In this document: piece by piece, positions 1 through 7,454 of the stretch
How positions within the stretch are numbered: position 1 is the stretch's first letter
Layout of the letters: each line of letters opens with the position of its first letter
Assembly: GCA_004299665.1 (NCBI GenBank)
Contig: SCQZ01000240.1
Span: 1-10,957, forward strand
Direction: 5' to 3'
DNA length: 10,957 nucleotides
DNA from: Jatrophihabitans sp.
GTDB taxonomy: Bacteria > Actinomycetota > Actinomycetes > Mycobacteriales > Jatrophihabitantaceae
The notes under the pieces: generated by a model
What the model was told of the DNA's origin: nothing
Databases searched by the model: none
What the model saw: the letters and a program-made list of their open reading frames with translations, nothing else
Translations under genes and position numbers: made by a program

Positions 1-2092
1 AGGAGAATCCGCGGGCAGCGGCTTCGGACGCCGCGCGCTGCTGCGCCGCATCCAGGTCCGCACGCGCACGCAGCACTGCGGCGGCGGCGGCGGCCCGTTC
101 GGCGAGCCGGTCGGCATCCTCGCGGAGGCGCCGCTGCCGCGCGGCCACGGTCGGGTCCTGACCCGCCGCGGCACGCAGCTCCGCGGCGAGCGCCTCGGTC
201 CGCTCGGTGAGCGCGTCACAGCGCGCCCCCAGGGCCCCCCGGAGTTCTCGTGCCGCGGCCGCCGCGGCACCCGCGCCCTCGAGTTCGCGACCCAGTGCCG
301 TAGCCACGGCGACGCGTTCGGGGAGGGCGGCGGCCATGGACTGCGCCACGCGCAACTGCGCGTCGAGCTGGGCGAGCTGGGTCTCCAGCGCGGCAGCCTC
401 CGCGCCGTCCGCCCGGGCGGCGGCCGCGGCAAATTCGCGCTGCGCCTGCTCGTGCGCGGATCGGGCGGCATCGCGCCCCGCCTCGGCCCGTGATCGCCGG
501 CCGGCGGCAGCCGCGACGTCGCGGGCCGACACCGCGTCCGGAGCGGGCACCGCCGGCAGCGGGTGGTCCGCACCGCCGCACACCGGGCACGGCTCCCCCG
601 GCCGCAGCGCGCCGGCAAGTTCGGCCGCGATGCCCGCCAGCCGCCGCTCCTGCAGGCTTTGGTGGGCGTCGGTCGCCTCCTGGTGCGCCGTGATAGCGGC
701 TTCGAGAGCGCTGCGCCGCTCGGCCACGCGCGGCGCAAGTTCCTCGACGCGCTGCGCATCCGCAAGTGACGCTTGCAGGGCGGTGCGACGCTGTGACAGT
801 TCGTGTATCTGTGTCTCTGCTGCCTGCGACTCGGCCAGCGTGGCGCGTGCGCGCTCCTGAAGCCCCGGCAGCTGCGCCAGGCGGTCGAGAAGTCCTGCCG
901 CCTCGGCCTCGGCGGCGGCGAGTTCGGCCCGGGCCGCTCCCAGTTCGGCCAGCTGCCCCTGAACCTGCTCCTCGCGGGCCACCAGGGCCGTCAGCGCCGC
1001 GGCCTGCTCGGCCGCCGCAGCGGCAGCGGCGGCCAGATCGTCCGGTGCCGTCTCGGCGAGCGGGTCGGGCAGCTCCGGCATCACCGCCATCGCTTCCCGG
1101 TGCCGTTCCCGGGCGTCCCGGGCCGCGGCCAGCAGGGGGCGTACCGGCTCGGCGCTGCGCGCTGCCGCCACCTCTGTCGCCAGCCCCTCGATCTCGGGTG
1201 CCCTCGCCCGGTGCGCGGCGAGGCCCGCCAAAGCACGGGCGACCACGCGCGCGGTCTCCAGAGCCCGTGCTGCCGCCTCGGCGCCGGCGTGCGCCGTCGC
1301 GGCACGCGCCTCGGCCTGCCGGTGGGCCGCCACCGCCTCCCGTCCGGATCCGGCCAGGCGGGCCCCCACCTCTGCCAGGGCCGCGTCGATGTCGTCGGCC
1401 CGTGCGAGATCACCGCGCTCGGCCGGTTCCAGGTTGGCCGCCTCGGCCGCCGCCGACAACCATGCCTGCACCTGCTGGCGGTCGGCCTCCATGTCGCGCA
1501 CCGCCTCGACCCGGCGGCGGTCGAGTTCGTCGGTGATGCGGTCGTACAGGCCGGCGGCGAACAGCGTCGTGAGCAGCGCGCGGCGCTCGTCGTCGCTCGC
1601 CTGCAGGAACCGGGCGAACTCGCCCTGCGGCAGCAGCACCACCTGCGTGAACTGGGCGCGAGTCAGGCCGATCTGCTCGGCGAGCAGGTCGGCGACCTCG
1701 GCCTTGTTGGAGGAGCGACTGACCCAGGTGGCGCCCTCCAGTCGCTCGAGGTGCACCGTTGCCGGCGCGGCGGTCGTCCCGGTGCCGCGGCGCTTGGGGC
1801 GCTCGTGCTCCGGGACGCGGGTGACCCGGTGCCGGCACCCGCGCACCGAGAACTCGAGCATCACCTCTGGGGCGGCGTCCGGGGCCGCGAAGCCGGATTG
1901 CAGACGGCCGTCGCCGTGACGCTCACCGGGGCCGTAGAGGGCGAAGGTGACCGCGTCGAGCACGGTGGTCTTGCCGGCACCCGTCGGCCCGTCCAGCAGG
2001 AACAACCCGCCCGCGCCGAGCCGGTCGAAGTCGACGACCTGCTCGGTGGCGAACGGGCCGAACGCGCGCATCCGCAGCGAGTGCAGCCGCAT
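1..2092 (-). CDS. sbcC: Exonuclease subunit SbcC, 5' part (runs off left edge)
   Basis: This encodes the ATPase/coiled-coil subunit of the SbcCD (Mre11-Rad50-like) nuclease complex, which processes DNA hairpins and double-strand ends in the cytoplasm. The frame opens at ATG 2092 and stays open to the left edge, giving about 697 residues. SbcC proteins usually have about 1,000, so the C-terminal signature motif and Walker B half lie outside the window. Visible are a Walker A motif GPTGAGKT at residues 35-42, the typical VVLLPQGEFARFL block near residue 150, and long Ala/Glu/Arg-rich coiled-coil arms. Between the arms sits a zinc hook, GEPCPVCGGADHP, with cysteines at about residues 502 and 505. 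The ATG shares its A with the sbcD TGA stop (TGATG), so the two genes are translationally coupled. Identity is secure from the motifs and the partner gene. Confidence 0.96.
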   Translation of the reverse strand, partial: MRLHSLRMRAFGPFATEQVVDFDRLGAGGLFLLDGPTGAGKTTVLDAVTFALYGPGERHGDGRLQSGFAAPDAAPEVMLEFSVRGCRHRVTRVPEHERPKRRGTGTTAAPATVHLERLEGATWVSRSSNKAEVADLLAEQIGLTRAQFTQVVLLPQGEFARFLQASDDERRALLTTLFAAGLYDRITDELDRRRVEAVRDMEADRQQVQAWLSAAAEAANLEPAERGDLARADDIDAALAEVGARLAGSGREAVAAHRQAEARAATAHAGAEAAARALETARVVARALAGLAAHRARAPEIEGLATEVAAARSAEPVRPLLAAARDARERHREAMAVMPELPDPLAETAPDDLAAAAAAAAEQAAALTALVAREEQVQGQLAELGAARAELAAAEAEAAGLLDRLAQLPGLQERARATLAESQAAETQIHELSQRRTALQASLADAQRVEELAPRVAERRSALEAAITAHQEATDAHQSLQERRLAGIAAELAGALRPGEPCPVCGGADHPLPAVPAPDAVSARDVAAAAGRRSRAEAGRDAARSAHEQAQREFAAAAARADGAEAAALETQLAQLDAQLRVAQSMAAALPERVAVATALGRELEGAGAAAAAARELRGALGARCDALTERTEALAAELRAAAGQDPTVAARQRRLREDADRLAERAAAAAAVLRARADLDAAQQRAASEAAARGFS

Positions 2093-3258
2093 CAGGCCGG
2101 CACCGCCCACGCGAGATCCTGCGACTCGACCTCGGCGCGGCGCACCGCCTCGACCGCCCGGCGCAACTCGTCCGTGGCGCGCGCGTCCGGACGCGTGCCG
2201 TCGACCCAGGACAGGAACTGCTCGCAGATCTCCACCGGGTCGCTCGCGGCACCCACGCGCACCGGCGCCGCGGCGGGCAGGGCCGCGCCGTGCGGGGCGA
2301 ACTCCAGCGCCAGCAGGTGCGGCCAGCGCTGCCGCAACCGCTCCCAGGCTGCCTCCGGTCGCCGCGCATCGGTGATCACCGCCTTGACCCATGCCTGCGC
2401 GAGGTCGAGGTCGCCCAGCGCGAGCAGTTCGGCCAGGCTGCCACGCACCTCGCGCAGCGGGCGCGGCACCGGTGCCGGCACCGTCGTCGCGGTCACGGCG
2501 CCGCCCGCGTCGATGTCGACGAGCGTCACCGACTTCGCGTGCCGCGCCTCTGAGAAGGAGAACGCCAACGGCGACCCGCTGTAGCGCACCCGGTCGCTGA
2601 TGCGCTGCGCGCCGTGCAGGTGTCCCAGCGCCGCGTAGGTGAGGCCGTCGAACACCTCGGCCGGGGCGTCGCCGATGCCGCCGACGGTGATGTCGCGCTC
2701 CGAGTCGCACGCGGCCGCGCCGGTGACGAATGCGTGCGCCAGCACGACCACCCGCCCTATACCGCGCGCCGCGGCGTCGGCGCGTACCCGGACCGCCGCG
2801 GCGCGCAGCACCGCGGCGTGGGAACGCTCGCAGCCGAGGTCGGCCATCACCGCGTCCGGGAGCAGGTACGGCAGGCCGTACACCGCGAGCGGCCCGGCAT
2901 CGTCCTGGAGTACCACGGGCTGGTCCAGCGCCGCGACAGAGGTGCGCAGGTGCACGCCCGCGGCCCGCTGGACCTGCGCCGCGAACCCGAGGCGCACCGC
3001 GGAGTCGTGGTTGCCGCTGCTGATCACGACCGGCACGCCGGCGGCCACGAACGCGGCCAGCGCCTCGTCGAGCACGGCGACCGCGTCCGTCGGCGGGACG
3101 GCGCGGTCGTACACGTCGCCGGCGACCAGGACCGCGTCGACGCCCTCGCGCACGGCGAGATCCCGCAGCCAGGCCAGGAAGGTTCGCTGGTGCTCGAGCA
3201 GCGACGCGCCGTGCAGGGCGCGACCCAGATGCCAGTCCGACGTGTGCAGCAACCTCAT
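2092..3258 (-). CDS. sbcD: Exonuclease subunit SbcD
   Basis: This is the metallophosphoesterase nuclease subunit of SbcCD, 388 residues, a normal length. The phosphoesterase motifs are present in order: DWHLG (D8, H10), GDVYDR (D48), GNHD (N83, H84), LAHAF (H175) and GHLHG (H213, H215). These supply the two-metal active site that cuts DNA. The C-terminal part, from about residue 270, is the capping and SbcC-binding region of the family. The stop overlaps the sbcC ATG by one base. The start at 3258 begins directly with the conserved MRLLHTSDWHLG, so no earlier start is needed. No clear ribosome-binding site precedes it; translation may be leaderless. Nothing in the gene looks damaged. Confidence 0.97.
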   Translation of the reverse strand: MRLLHTSDWHLGRALHGASLLEHQRTFLAWLRDLAVREGVDAVLVAGDVYDRAVPPTDAVAVLDEALAAFVAAGVPVVISSGNHDSAVRLGFAAQVQRAAGVHLRTSVAALDQPVVLQDDAGPLAVYGLPYLLPDAVMADLGCERSHAAVLRAAAVRVRADAAARGIGRVVVLAHAFVTGAAACDSERDITVGGIGDAPAEVFDGLTYAALGHLHGAQRISDRVRYSGSPLAFSFSEARHAKSVTLVDIDAGGAVTATTVPAPVPRPLREVRGSLAELLALGDLDLAQAWVKAVITDARRPEAAWERLRQRWPHLLALEFAPHGAALPAAAPVRVGAASDPVEICEQFLSWVDGTRPDARATDELRRAVEAVRRAEVESQDLAWAVPA

Positions 3259-3318
3259 GGTTACCCGAGTATGGGCACCGGTCCGACAGTTTCGGCGCAG
3301 GCTTGCCAGACTGGGGCG
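3259..3318. promoter_or_regulatory. Divergent intergenic region between sbcD and thioesterase
   Basis: Both genes must start transcription from within or near this 60-base gap. On the minus strand a CATACT hexamer at 3268-3273 lies only nine bases from the sbcD ATG. If used as a -10 box it would give a nearly leaderless mRNA, which fits the missing ribosome-binding site. I see no convincing -35 element for it. On the plus strand only a weak CTGGGG stretch precedes the thioesterase ATG. The promoter assignment is inference from layout. Confidence 0.35.
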
Positions 3319-3741
3319 ATGTCCGGCCCGATGTCACAGCCGATCTGGAGTGCCCCCGTCCGCTACGCCGAGGTCGACCAGCAGAACATCGTCTTCAACG
3401 CCCACTACCTGACGTACTGCGACGAGGCGAGTACGGCCTACTTCCGCGCCGCGGGGCTGCTCGGCTTCGCCGAGGGGGTGCGCCTGGTCACCTCGACGAT
3501 CACCTGGCGCGGGTCGGCACGATGGGGGGACGAGGTGGCGGTGACTGCCCGCTGCACGGCGACCGGCCGGACGAGCGTGACGTTCGCCTTCACGATCACC
3601 GCCTCCGGACGCCCGTGCTGCGAGGTGAGCACGGTCTACGTCTACGCCGACGCGTCCGGGGTTCCGCAGCCGATCCCGGACGACGTGCGGGCGCGACTGC
3701 GGGGCGATCAGGACCGCGACACCGGCGCGGCGGCCGGCTGA
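3319..3741 (+). CDS. Acyl-CoA thioesterase, 4HBT/YbgC-type hotdog fold
   Basis: A 140-residue single hotdog-domain protein of the 4-hydroxybenzoyl-CoA thioesterase/YbgC group, which hydrolyses acyl-CoA thioesters in the cytosol. The N-terminal signature is clear: RYAEVDQQNIVFNAHYL followed by CDEA, with D20 aligning to the family's catalytic aspartate. The usual glycine three residues after this Asp (DxxG) is Asn23 here. Later beta strands (VTSTITW, SVTFAFTI, EVSTVYVYAD) fit the fold. The start at ATG 3319 gives a normal family length; ATG 3331 is an alternative four codons in. The frame stays open upstream, but that part is antisense to sbcD and not real. It is the only plus-strand gene, diverges from sbcD, and its last 34 bases overlap the end of the candidate small gene on the other strand. 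The substrate cannot be told from sequence. Confidence 0.88.
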   Translation: MSGPMSQPIWSAPVRYAEVDQQNIVFNAHYLTYCDEASTAYFRAAGLLGFAEGVRLVTSTITWRGSARWGDEVAVTARCTATGRTSVTFAFTITASGRPCCEVSTVYVYADASGVPQPIPDDVRARLRGDQDRDTGAAAG

Positions 3742-3875
3742 GGGTTCACCCGGACCGGCGCGGCCATCCACCGGGCGCACTGCCTGCGCACCAGCTCCCC
3801 CGCGGCGACGGTGAGAACGAGGATGCACGCGACGGCGGCGAGGATGACCACGGCCGGTTCCTTCCCGGCGGTCAC
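3708..3875 (-). CDS. Candidate 55-residue single-span membrane protein
   Basis: A small open frame begins with GTG 3875 and ends with TGA 3708, giving 55 residues. An AGAGG stretch lies about five bases before the GTG and is a plausible ribosome-binding site. Residues 7-29 (PAVVILAAVACILVLTVAAG and on) form one hydrophobic helix. A basic patch, RRQCARW, follows and would sit on the cytosolic side, then a Pro/Ala-rich tail. The gene starts 25 bases after the GH8 stop on the same strand, so it is probably the last gene of the glycosyltransferase-GH8 unit. Its last 34 bases overlap the thioesterase gene tail-to-tail. I do not recognise a family. An accessory role in the polysaccharide synthase complex is only a guess from position. 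Confidence 0.5.
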   Translation of the reverse strand: MTAGKEPAVVILAAVACILVLTVAAGELVRRQCARWMAAPVRVNPQPAAAPVSRS

Positions 3876-3900
3876 GCACCTCTAACAACACCCCGAATGC

Positions 3901-5031
3901 TCACGTTCCGGACGGAGCTCCCGCGGCGGCCTCCCGGCAGGGGCCCAGTGCCCCGTCCAGCAACGACGAGGCCAGCGCCAGCCAGGCGTCGCCGTAGTAG
4001 GTGGGGGTGGCGCGCGCCTGCGCCCGCGCGCGTCCCAGCAGCGAGGCGGCGGCCGAGCCGTCGCCCGCGGCGTGCGCGGCGGCCGCTGCGGCGAGCAGCG
4101 GCAACGGGTTGGTGGTGCCGGTCACCGTCGCACCGCGGGGCGTCAGGGCGAGCTTCGCGGCGCGGTCCCCGTGCGCGAGGACGTCCGTCCACCAGCGTCC
4201 GGCCAGGTCCCGGGCCGGGGCGGTGCACGCGGTCGCGAACCACAGCGGCAGCCGCTGCGCGTCCAGGCCGTACTGGACCGGCACGCCGCCGCCCGGCTTG
4301 GGGACGGCGGTCAGGTGCCCGGCGTCGAGCGTGGCCCAGTCGGCCGGAAGCAGCCGGCCGTCCTCGGTCAGCCCCCGCACGAGGCGCACCGCGGTCGCGG
4401 CGGCCCGCGCCCACCGGGCGTCGCCGGTGTCGCGCGCCAGCGCCGCGAAGACCCCGGGCATCAGGTAGGACGGGTCGACGGTCACCGGTCGGGACGCGAG
4501 CGCCCACGGGCCGGCGGCGATCACCACCGCGCTGCCGGTGCTCACGCTCTCGTGGCCCAGCACGGCGCCGGCCAGCGCCCGCCCCGCCCGGTGCAGCGCG
4601 CCCGCGCCGGCGCCGCGGTAACGCAGCAGCGCGTACGCGGCCAACACGTCCGCGTCGGCCGCCGGCTGCGGGTTCTCGATCGAGCCCGCACCATCGGCCT
4701 GGGACTGCAGCAGGCCGTCCGCGCGCGAGAGGTGCGCCCTGGTCCAGGCCCAGATCGCGCGCACCGTCCCCGGCCTGCCCGCGATCTCGGCGACCAGCAT
4801 GCCGTACGCCTGCCCCTCGCTGACGATGTCGCCGCCCTGGTCGTGCCGTATGACGCGCCCGTCGGCGCTCACGTAGTCGTCAAGGAAGTGCCGCGCGGCC
4901 GCGGTGGAGGTTCCGACCGCATCCGAGGCGTGCGACGTCGACGGCGGTGTCGACGGGGACGACCCGCACCCGGCGATGGTCACCACCGCGCACCCGAGCG
5001 CGGCGATCGCACGACCTCCATGCCGCCGCAT
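3901..5031 (-). CDS. Glycoside hydrolase family 8 lipoprotein (BcsZ-like endoglucanase)
   Basis: A 376-residue secreted, lipid-anchored hydrolase, close in length to the roughly 370-residue BcsZ cellulases. The N-terminus has basic residues, a hydrophobic stretch and a lipobox IAGC with C22 as the lipidated cysteine. A Ser/Thr/Pro-rich linker of about 20 residues follows. GH8 landmarks are DIVSEGQAYGM with E72 as the proton donor, ADADVLAAYALL (126-136), DPSYLMP (186-192), and YGLDAQRLPLW with D257 matching the general base position of BcsZ-type enzymes. It would cut beta-1,4-glucan-like chains on the outer membrane face; GH8 also includes chitosanases and xylanases, so substrate is not fixed. 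It starts three bases after the glycosyltransferase stop, indicating translational coupling. In cellulose operons the GH8 enzyme trims the nascent polymer, and that role is inferred here. Confidence 0.9.
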   Translation of the reverse strand: MRRHGGRAIAALGCAVVTIAGCGSSPSTPPSTSHASDAVGTSTAAARHFLDDYVSADGRVIRHDQGGDIVSEGQAYGMLVAEIAGRPGTVRAIWAWTRAHLSRADGLLQSQADGAGSIENPQPAADADVLAAYALLRYRGAGAGALHRAGRALAGAVLGHESVSTGSAVVIAAGPWALASRPVTVDPSYLMPGVFAALARDTGDARWARAAATAVRLVRGLTEDGRLLPADWATLDAGHLTAVPKPGGGVPVQYGLDAQRLPLWFATACTAPARDLAGRWWTDVLAHGDRAAKLALTPRGATVTGTTNPLPLLAAAAAAHAAGDGSAAASLLGRARAQARATPTYYGDAWLALASSLLDGALGPCREAAAGAPSGT

Positions 5032-5034
5032 CGG

Positions 5035-7341
5035 TCAGGGGGTCGTCGGGGACGTGGTCGGCGGCCGGCTCGGCGGCGGGTTGGGCGGCGGGCTCGTCGC
5101 GGTGCCGGATGACGGTGACGACGTCGGGGTCGGCGTCGGCGACGGGGATGTCGACGGCGCCGGCGTGGTGCTGGTCGGGCTCGGGGAGGTCGGAGCCGGT
5201 GAGCTGCCCGGTGCCACCGTGGTGCCCGTGGAGCCGGGGCTCGGGGCGTGGCGGGTTCCGGTCGGCGCCGGGGTACCGGTCGGGTCGGGCGAGGTGCCCG
5301 GGGCCCGCGCGTGGGCCGGCGGCCGGCCCTGCGCCGGTCCGAGGAGTTGCGGCGGCCGCACCGGCGCGGAACCGGGCGAGAGCAGGCCGGCGGCGAGCGC
5401 GACCGCGCAGGTGGCCGCGGCGATGCCGCCCGCGGCCCAGGTGACCCGCCGGGCGGCGACGTACCGGCGGTATTCGCTGCGGCGCCGCGCGCGCAGGTCC
5501 GCGGGGAGTGCCGCGCGCTGGGCGGCCCAACTGTTCAGCGGCGCGCTCGCGTACGCGATCGTCGGCCACAGCAGCAGCGCCGCCGTGAGCGCCCCGCCGT
5601 ACCCGGTGGCCTCGGTCAGCGCGGCGACGATGCCGGCGAGGCCCAGCACGGCGAGTCCGCTCTCGCCGAGATTGCCGCGGATCGCGTCGGTCCACCGCGA
5701 CTCCCCCGCCGTCTTCGGGGTGCGCAAGAACTCCGCCTGGCGCGCGAACAGGCCCTGCACCGAAGCACGGGCGACGACCAGGCCGGTCGACTGCCAGATC
5801 ATGAACGCGCCGAGCGCATCGCGCCACGACGCCCCGGTCCCCCGCCGCAGCAGCGCCACCGCGCGGACGAACCCCAGCACCACGAGCATCGGGATCGCGG
5901 CGATGAGGAATCCGGTCAGCTTGCGGAACAGCAGCCCGGCCCCGAACGCCACGTTCGCGGCGCCGACGAGCAGGAAGACGAAGAACAGCAGCGCGAGCAG
6001 GTCGCCGTACCACTGCAGCCCGCCGGACAGGTACGCCCACCGCTGCCCGAGCGACATCCGGTTGGACTCGGTGCGCGAGCCGGGCAGCATGCTGCGCCAG
6101 TGCCGGCGCAGGATCTGGATGCCGCCGAAGCACCAGCGGAAGCGCTGCCCCTTGAGCGCCTCGAAGGTCAGCGGCATGACCCCGACACCGAAGGACCGGT
6201 CGACGTGCACGCCGGACCAGCCGTCGCGCAGCAACCGCAGGGACAACTCGGCGTCCTCGGTGATGCACCACTCGTCCCACCCCCCGGCGCGCTCGATGGC
6301 GGCGCGGCGGATAAGCCCCATCGTCCCGGCGAAGATGGCGCCGTCGCGCTCGTTGCGGGAGGGCTGCGACACCGCGAAGAAGTACTTGTAGGAGTAGTAC
6401 AGCCGCCGGTAGAAGGGCGCCTGCCGCCAGTCCCGGTAGTCCTGCGGCGCCTGGATGAAGCCGACGGCCGGATCGGCGAACAGCGGCGCGCAACGGCGCA
6501 GGAACTGCGGGTCGACCTGGTAGTCCGAGTCGATCACGCCGATCAACTCGGCCCGCGGGTCGATCATCTCGCGCAGGGCGTAGTTCAGGGCTCCGGACTT
6601 GTAGCCGGGCCACTCCTGCAGGTGGACGAACGTCACACCGTGGGCCAGGCACCACTGCCGCACCGGCTGCCACAGCGCCTCGTCCGTGGTGTTGTCGTCG
6701 ATGGCGAGGATCTCGTAGTTCGGGTAGTCCAGGCGGGTGAGCGCCCCGAGCGTCTGGATAACCATCTCCGGTGGCTCGTTGTACGCGGGCACCTGCAGGC
6801 TCACGAACGGCAGCACCCGACGTGCGACCGTCTCGGACGCGCCCGAACGCACGCGGCGCAGCCACGCCTCCCGCCCCAGCGCGTCGCACAGTTCCCACAG
6901 GTAGGCGCACCCGAGGAACCCGGCGAATACCTCCATCGCCCACAGGATCAACCCGCCGACGGTGCCGCCGACACCGAGGTGGGTGGCGAACGTCCACTCC
7001 AGCATGAAGACCAGGTAGGCGAGGAACAGGTACGTCGTCGCCGACCAGCACACGTGGGCGCGGGCGCTCCACCGGCGGGTGACCGGCAGCCACAGCAGGC
7101 TGACGGCCGCCAGCCCGGCGGCCCCGGCGATCACGTTGCCGAGCGTCGCGCCGATACCCCACAGCGCGCCGGCGGCGACGGCTGCGAGGACCGCGGTGCC
7201 GAGCAGTGCGAGGACGAGACGCCGGGTCCACGGCCACGCGCCGAAGGCGCGGCCGCGGAACGGAACCCGTAGGAACAGGGCGACGGTGGCGACCGGGGCA
7301 GCGACCAGCCCGGCCAGCAGGAACGCAGCGAGCATGAACAC
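5035..7341 (-). CDS. Cellulose-synthase-like family 2 glycosyltransferase
   Basis: A processive GT2 membrane enzyme, 768 residues, that would polymerise a beta-linked glycan from a UDP-sugar and export it. About five N-terminal membrane helices lie within residues 4-152. The cytosolic catalytic domain (about 178-410) carries IDDN (D215, D216), the DSD metal-binding motif (D271, D273), TED (D363) and QRFRW (Q399-W403). More helices follow (447-500 and 562-605), with FLRTPK (538-543) in the place of the cytosolic gating loop of BcsA-type synthases. A last helix lies at about 633-654. Residues 655-768 are a Pro/Ser/Thr-rich tail that should be extracytoplasmic by positive-inside topology. No PilZ domain is seen, so direct c-di-GMP control as in BcsA is not indicated. 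The start is GTG 7341 or ATG 7335; an AGG five bases before the ATG favours the latter. The product could be cellulose or another beta-glucan. Confidence 0.92.
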   Translation of the reverse strand: MFMLAAFLLAGLVAAPVATVALFLRVPFRGRAFGAWPWTRRLVLALLGTAVLAAVAAGALWGIGATLGNVIAGAAGLAAVSLLWLPVTRRWSARAHVCWSATTYLFLAYLVFMLEWTFATHLGVGGTVGGLILWAMEVFAGFLGCAYLWELCDALGREAWLRRVRSGASETVARRVLPFVSLQVPAYNEPPEMVIQTLGALTRLDYPNYEILAIDDNTTDEALWQPVRQWCLAHGVTFVHLQEWPGYKSGALNYALREMIDPRAELIGVIDSDYQVDPQFLRRCAPLFADPAVGFIQAPQDYRDWRQAPFYRRLYYSYKYFFAVSQPSRNERDGAIFAGTMGLIRRAAIERAGGWDEWCITEDAELSLRLLRDGWSGVHVDRSFGVGVMPLTFEALKGQRFRWCFGGIQILRRHWRSMLPGSRTESNRMSLGQRWAYLSGGLQWYGDLLALLFFVFLLVGAANVAFGAGLLFRKLTGFLIAAIPMLVVLGFVRAVALLRRGTGASWRDALGAFMIWQSTGLVVARASVQGLFARQAEFLRTPKTAGESRWTDAIRGNLGESGLAVLGLAGIVAALTEATGYGGALTAALLLWPTIAYASAPLNSWAAQRAALPADLRARRRSEYRRYVAARRVTWAAGGIAAATCAVALAAGLLSPGSAPVRPPQLLGPAQGRPPAHARAPGTSPDPTGTPAPTGTRHAPSPGSTGTTVAPGSSPAPTSPSPTSTTPAPSTSPSPTPTPTSSPSSGTATSPPPNPPPSRPPTTSPTTP

Positions 7342-7392
7342 CTAACGCCGGGCGGACGGACCCCTATCGCCTACCCCGGTGCCGCGCCGCGC

Positions 7393-7408
7393 GAAACATC
7401 GCGGTTTC
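7393..7408. promoter_or_regulatory. Inverted repeat GAAAC-N6-GTTTC upstream of the glycosyltransferase
   Basis: In the roughly 113-base gap between the MFS gene and the glycosyltransferase, arms GAAAC (7393-7397) and GTTTC (7404-7408) form a perfect five-base dyad with a six-base spacer. It lies about 50 bases upstream of the glycosyltransferase start. Size and position suit a repressor or activator operator, but a short dyad can occur by chance. An overlapping CCGCG/CGCGG pair (7387-7404) could instead form a weak hairpin after the MFS gene. No clear -35/-10 pair was found here. Confidence 0.3.
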
Positions 7409-7454
7409 AGGACGCGGACAGGCCGGATACGGCCGCGGGCGACGGGCCGATCCG

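Noticed and set aside
1..1400. Repetitive gcc/gcg-rich sequence
   Set aside because: It encodes the Ala/Glu/Arg-rich coiled-coil arms of SbcC and is not an independent repeat.
803..2584. Long plus-strand open frame of 593 codons
   Set aside because: It is antisense to sbcC and sbcD, whose motifs are unambiguous. Long antisense frames are common in very GC-rich genes.
5039..5376. Possible DNA tandem repeats
   Set aside because: The apparent repetition reflects Pro/Ser/Thr codons of the glycosyltransferase tail; no exact repeat unit is kept at the DNA level.
4880..7237. Minus-strand open frame of 785 codons in another phase
   Set aside because: It shares the strand with the glycosyltransferase but is in a different phase, and its Arg/Gly/Ala/Pro-rich product has no domain features. 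The real frame carries all GT2 motifs.
5248..7272. Plus-strand open frame of 674 codons
   Set aside because: Antisense to the glycosyltransferase gene, rich in Arg, Gln and Glu, with no recognisable domain.
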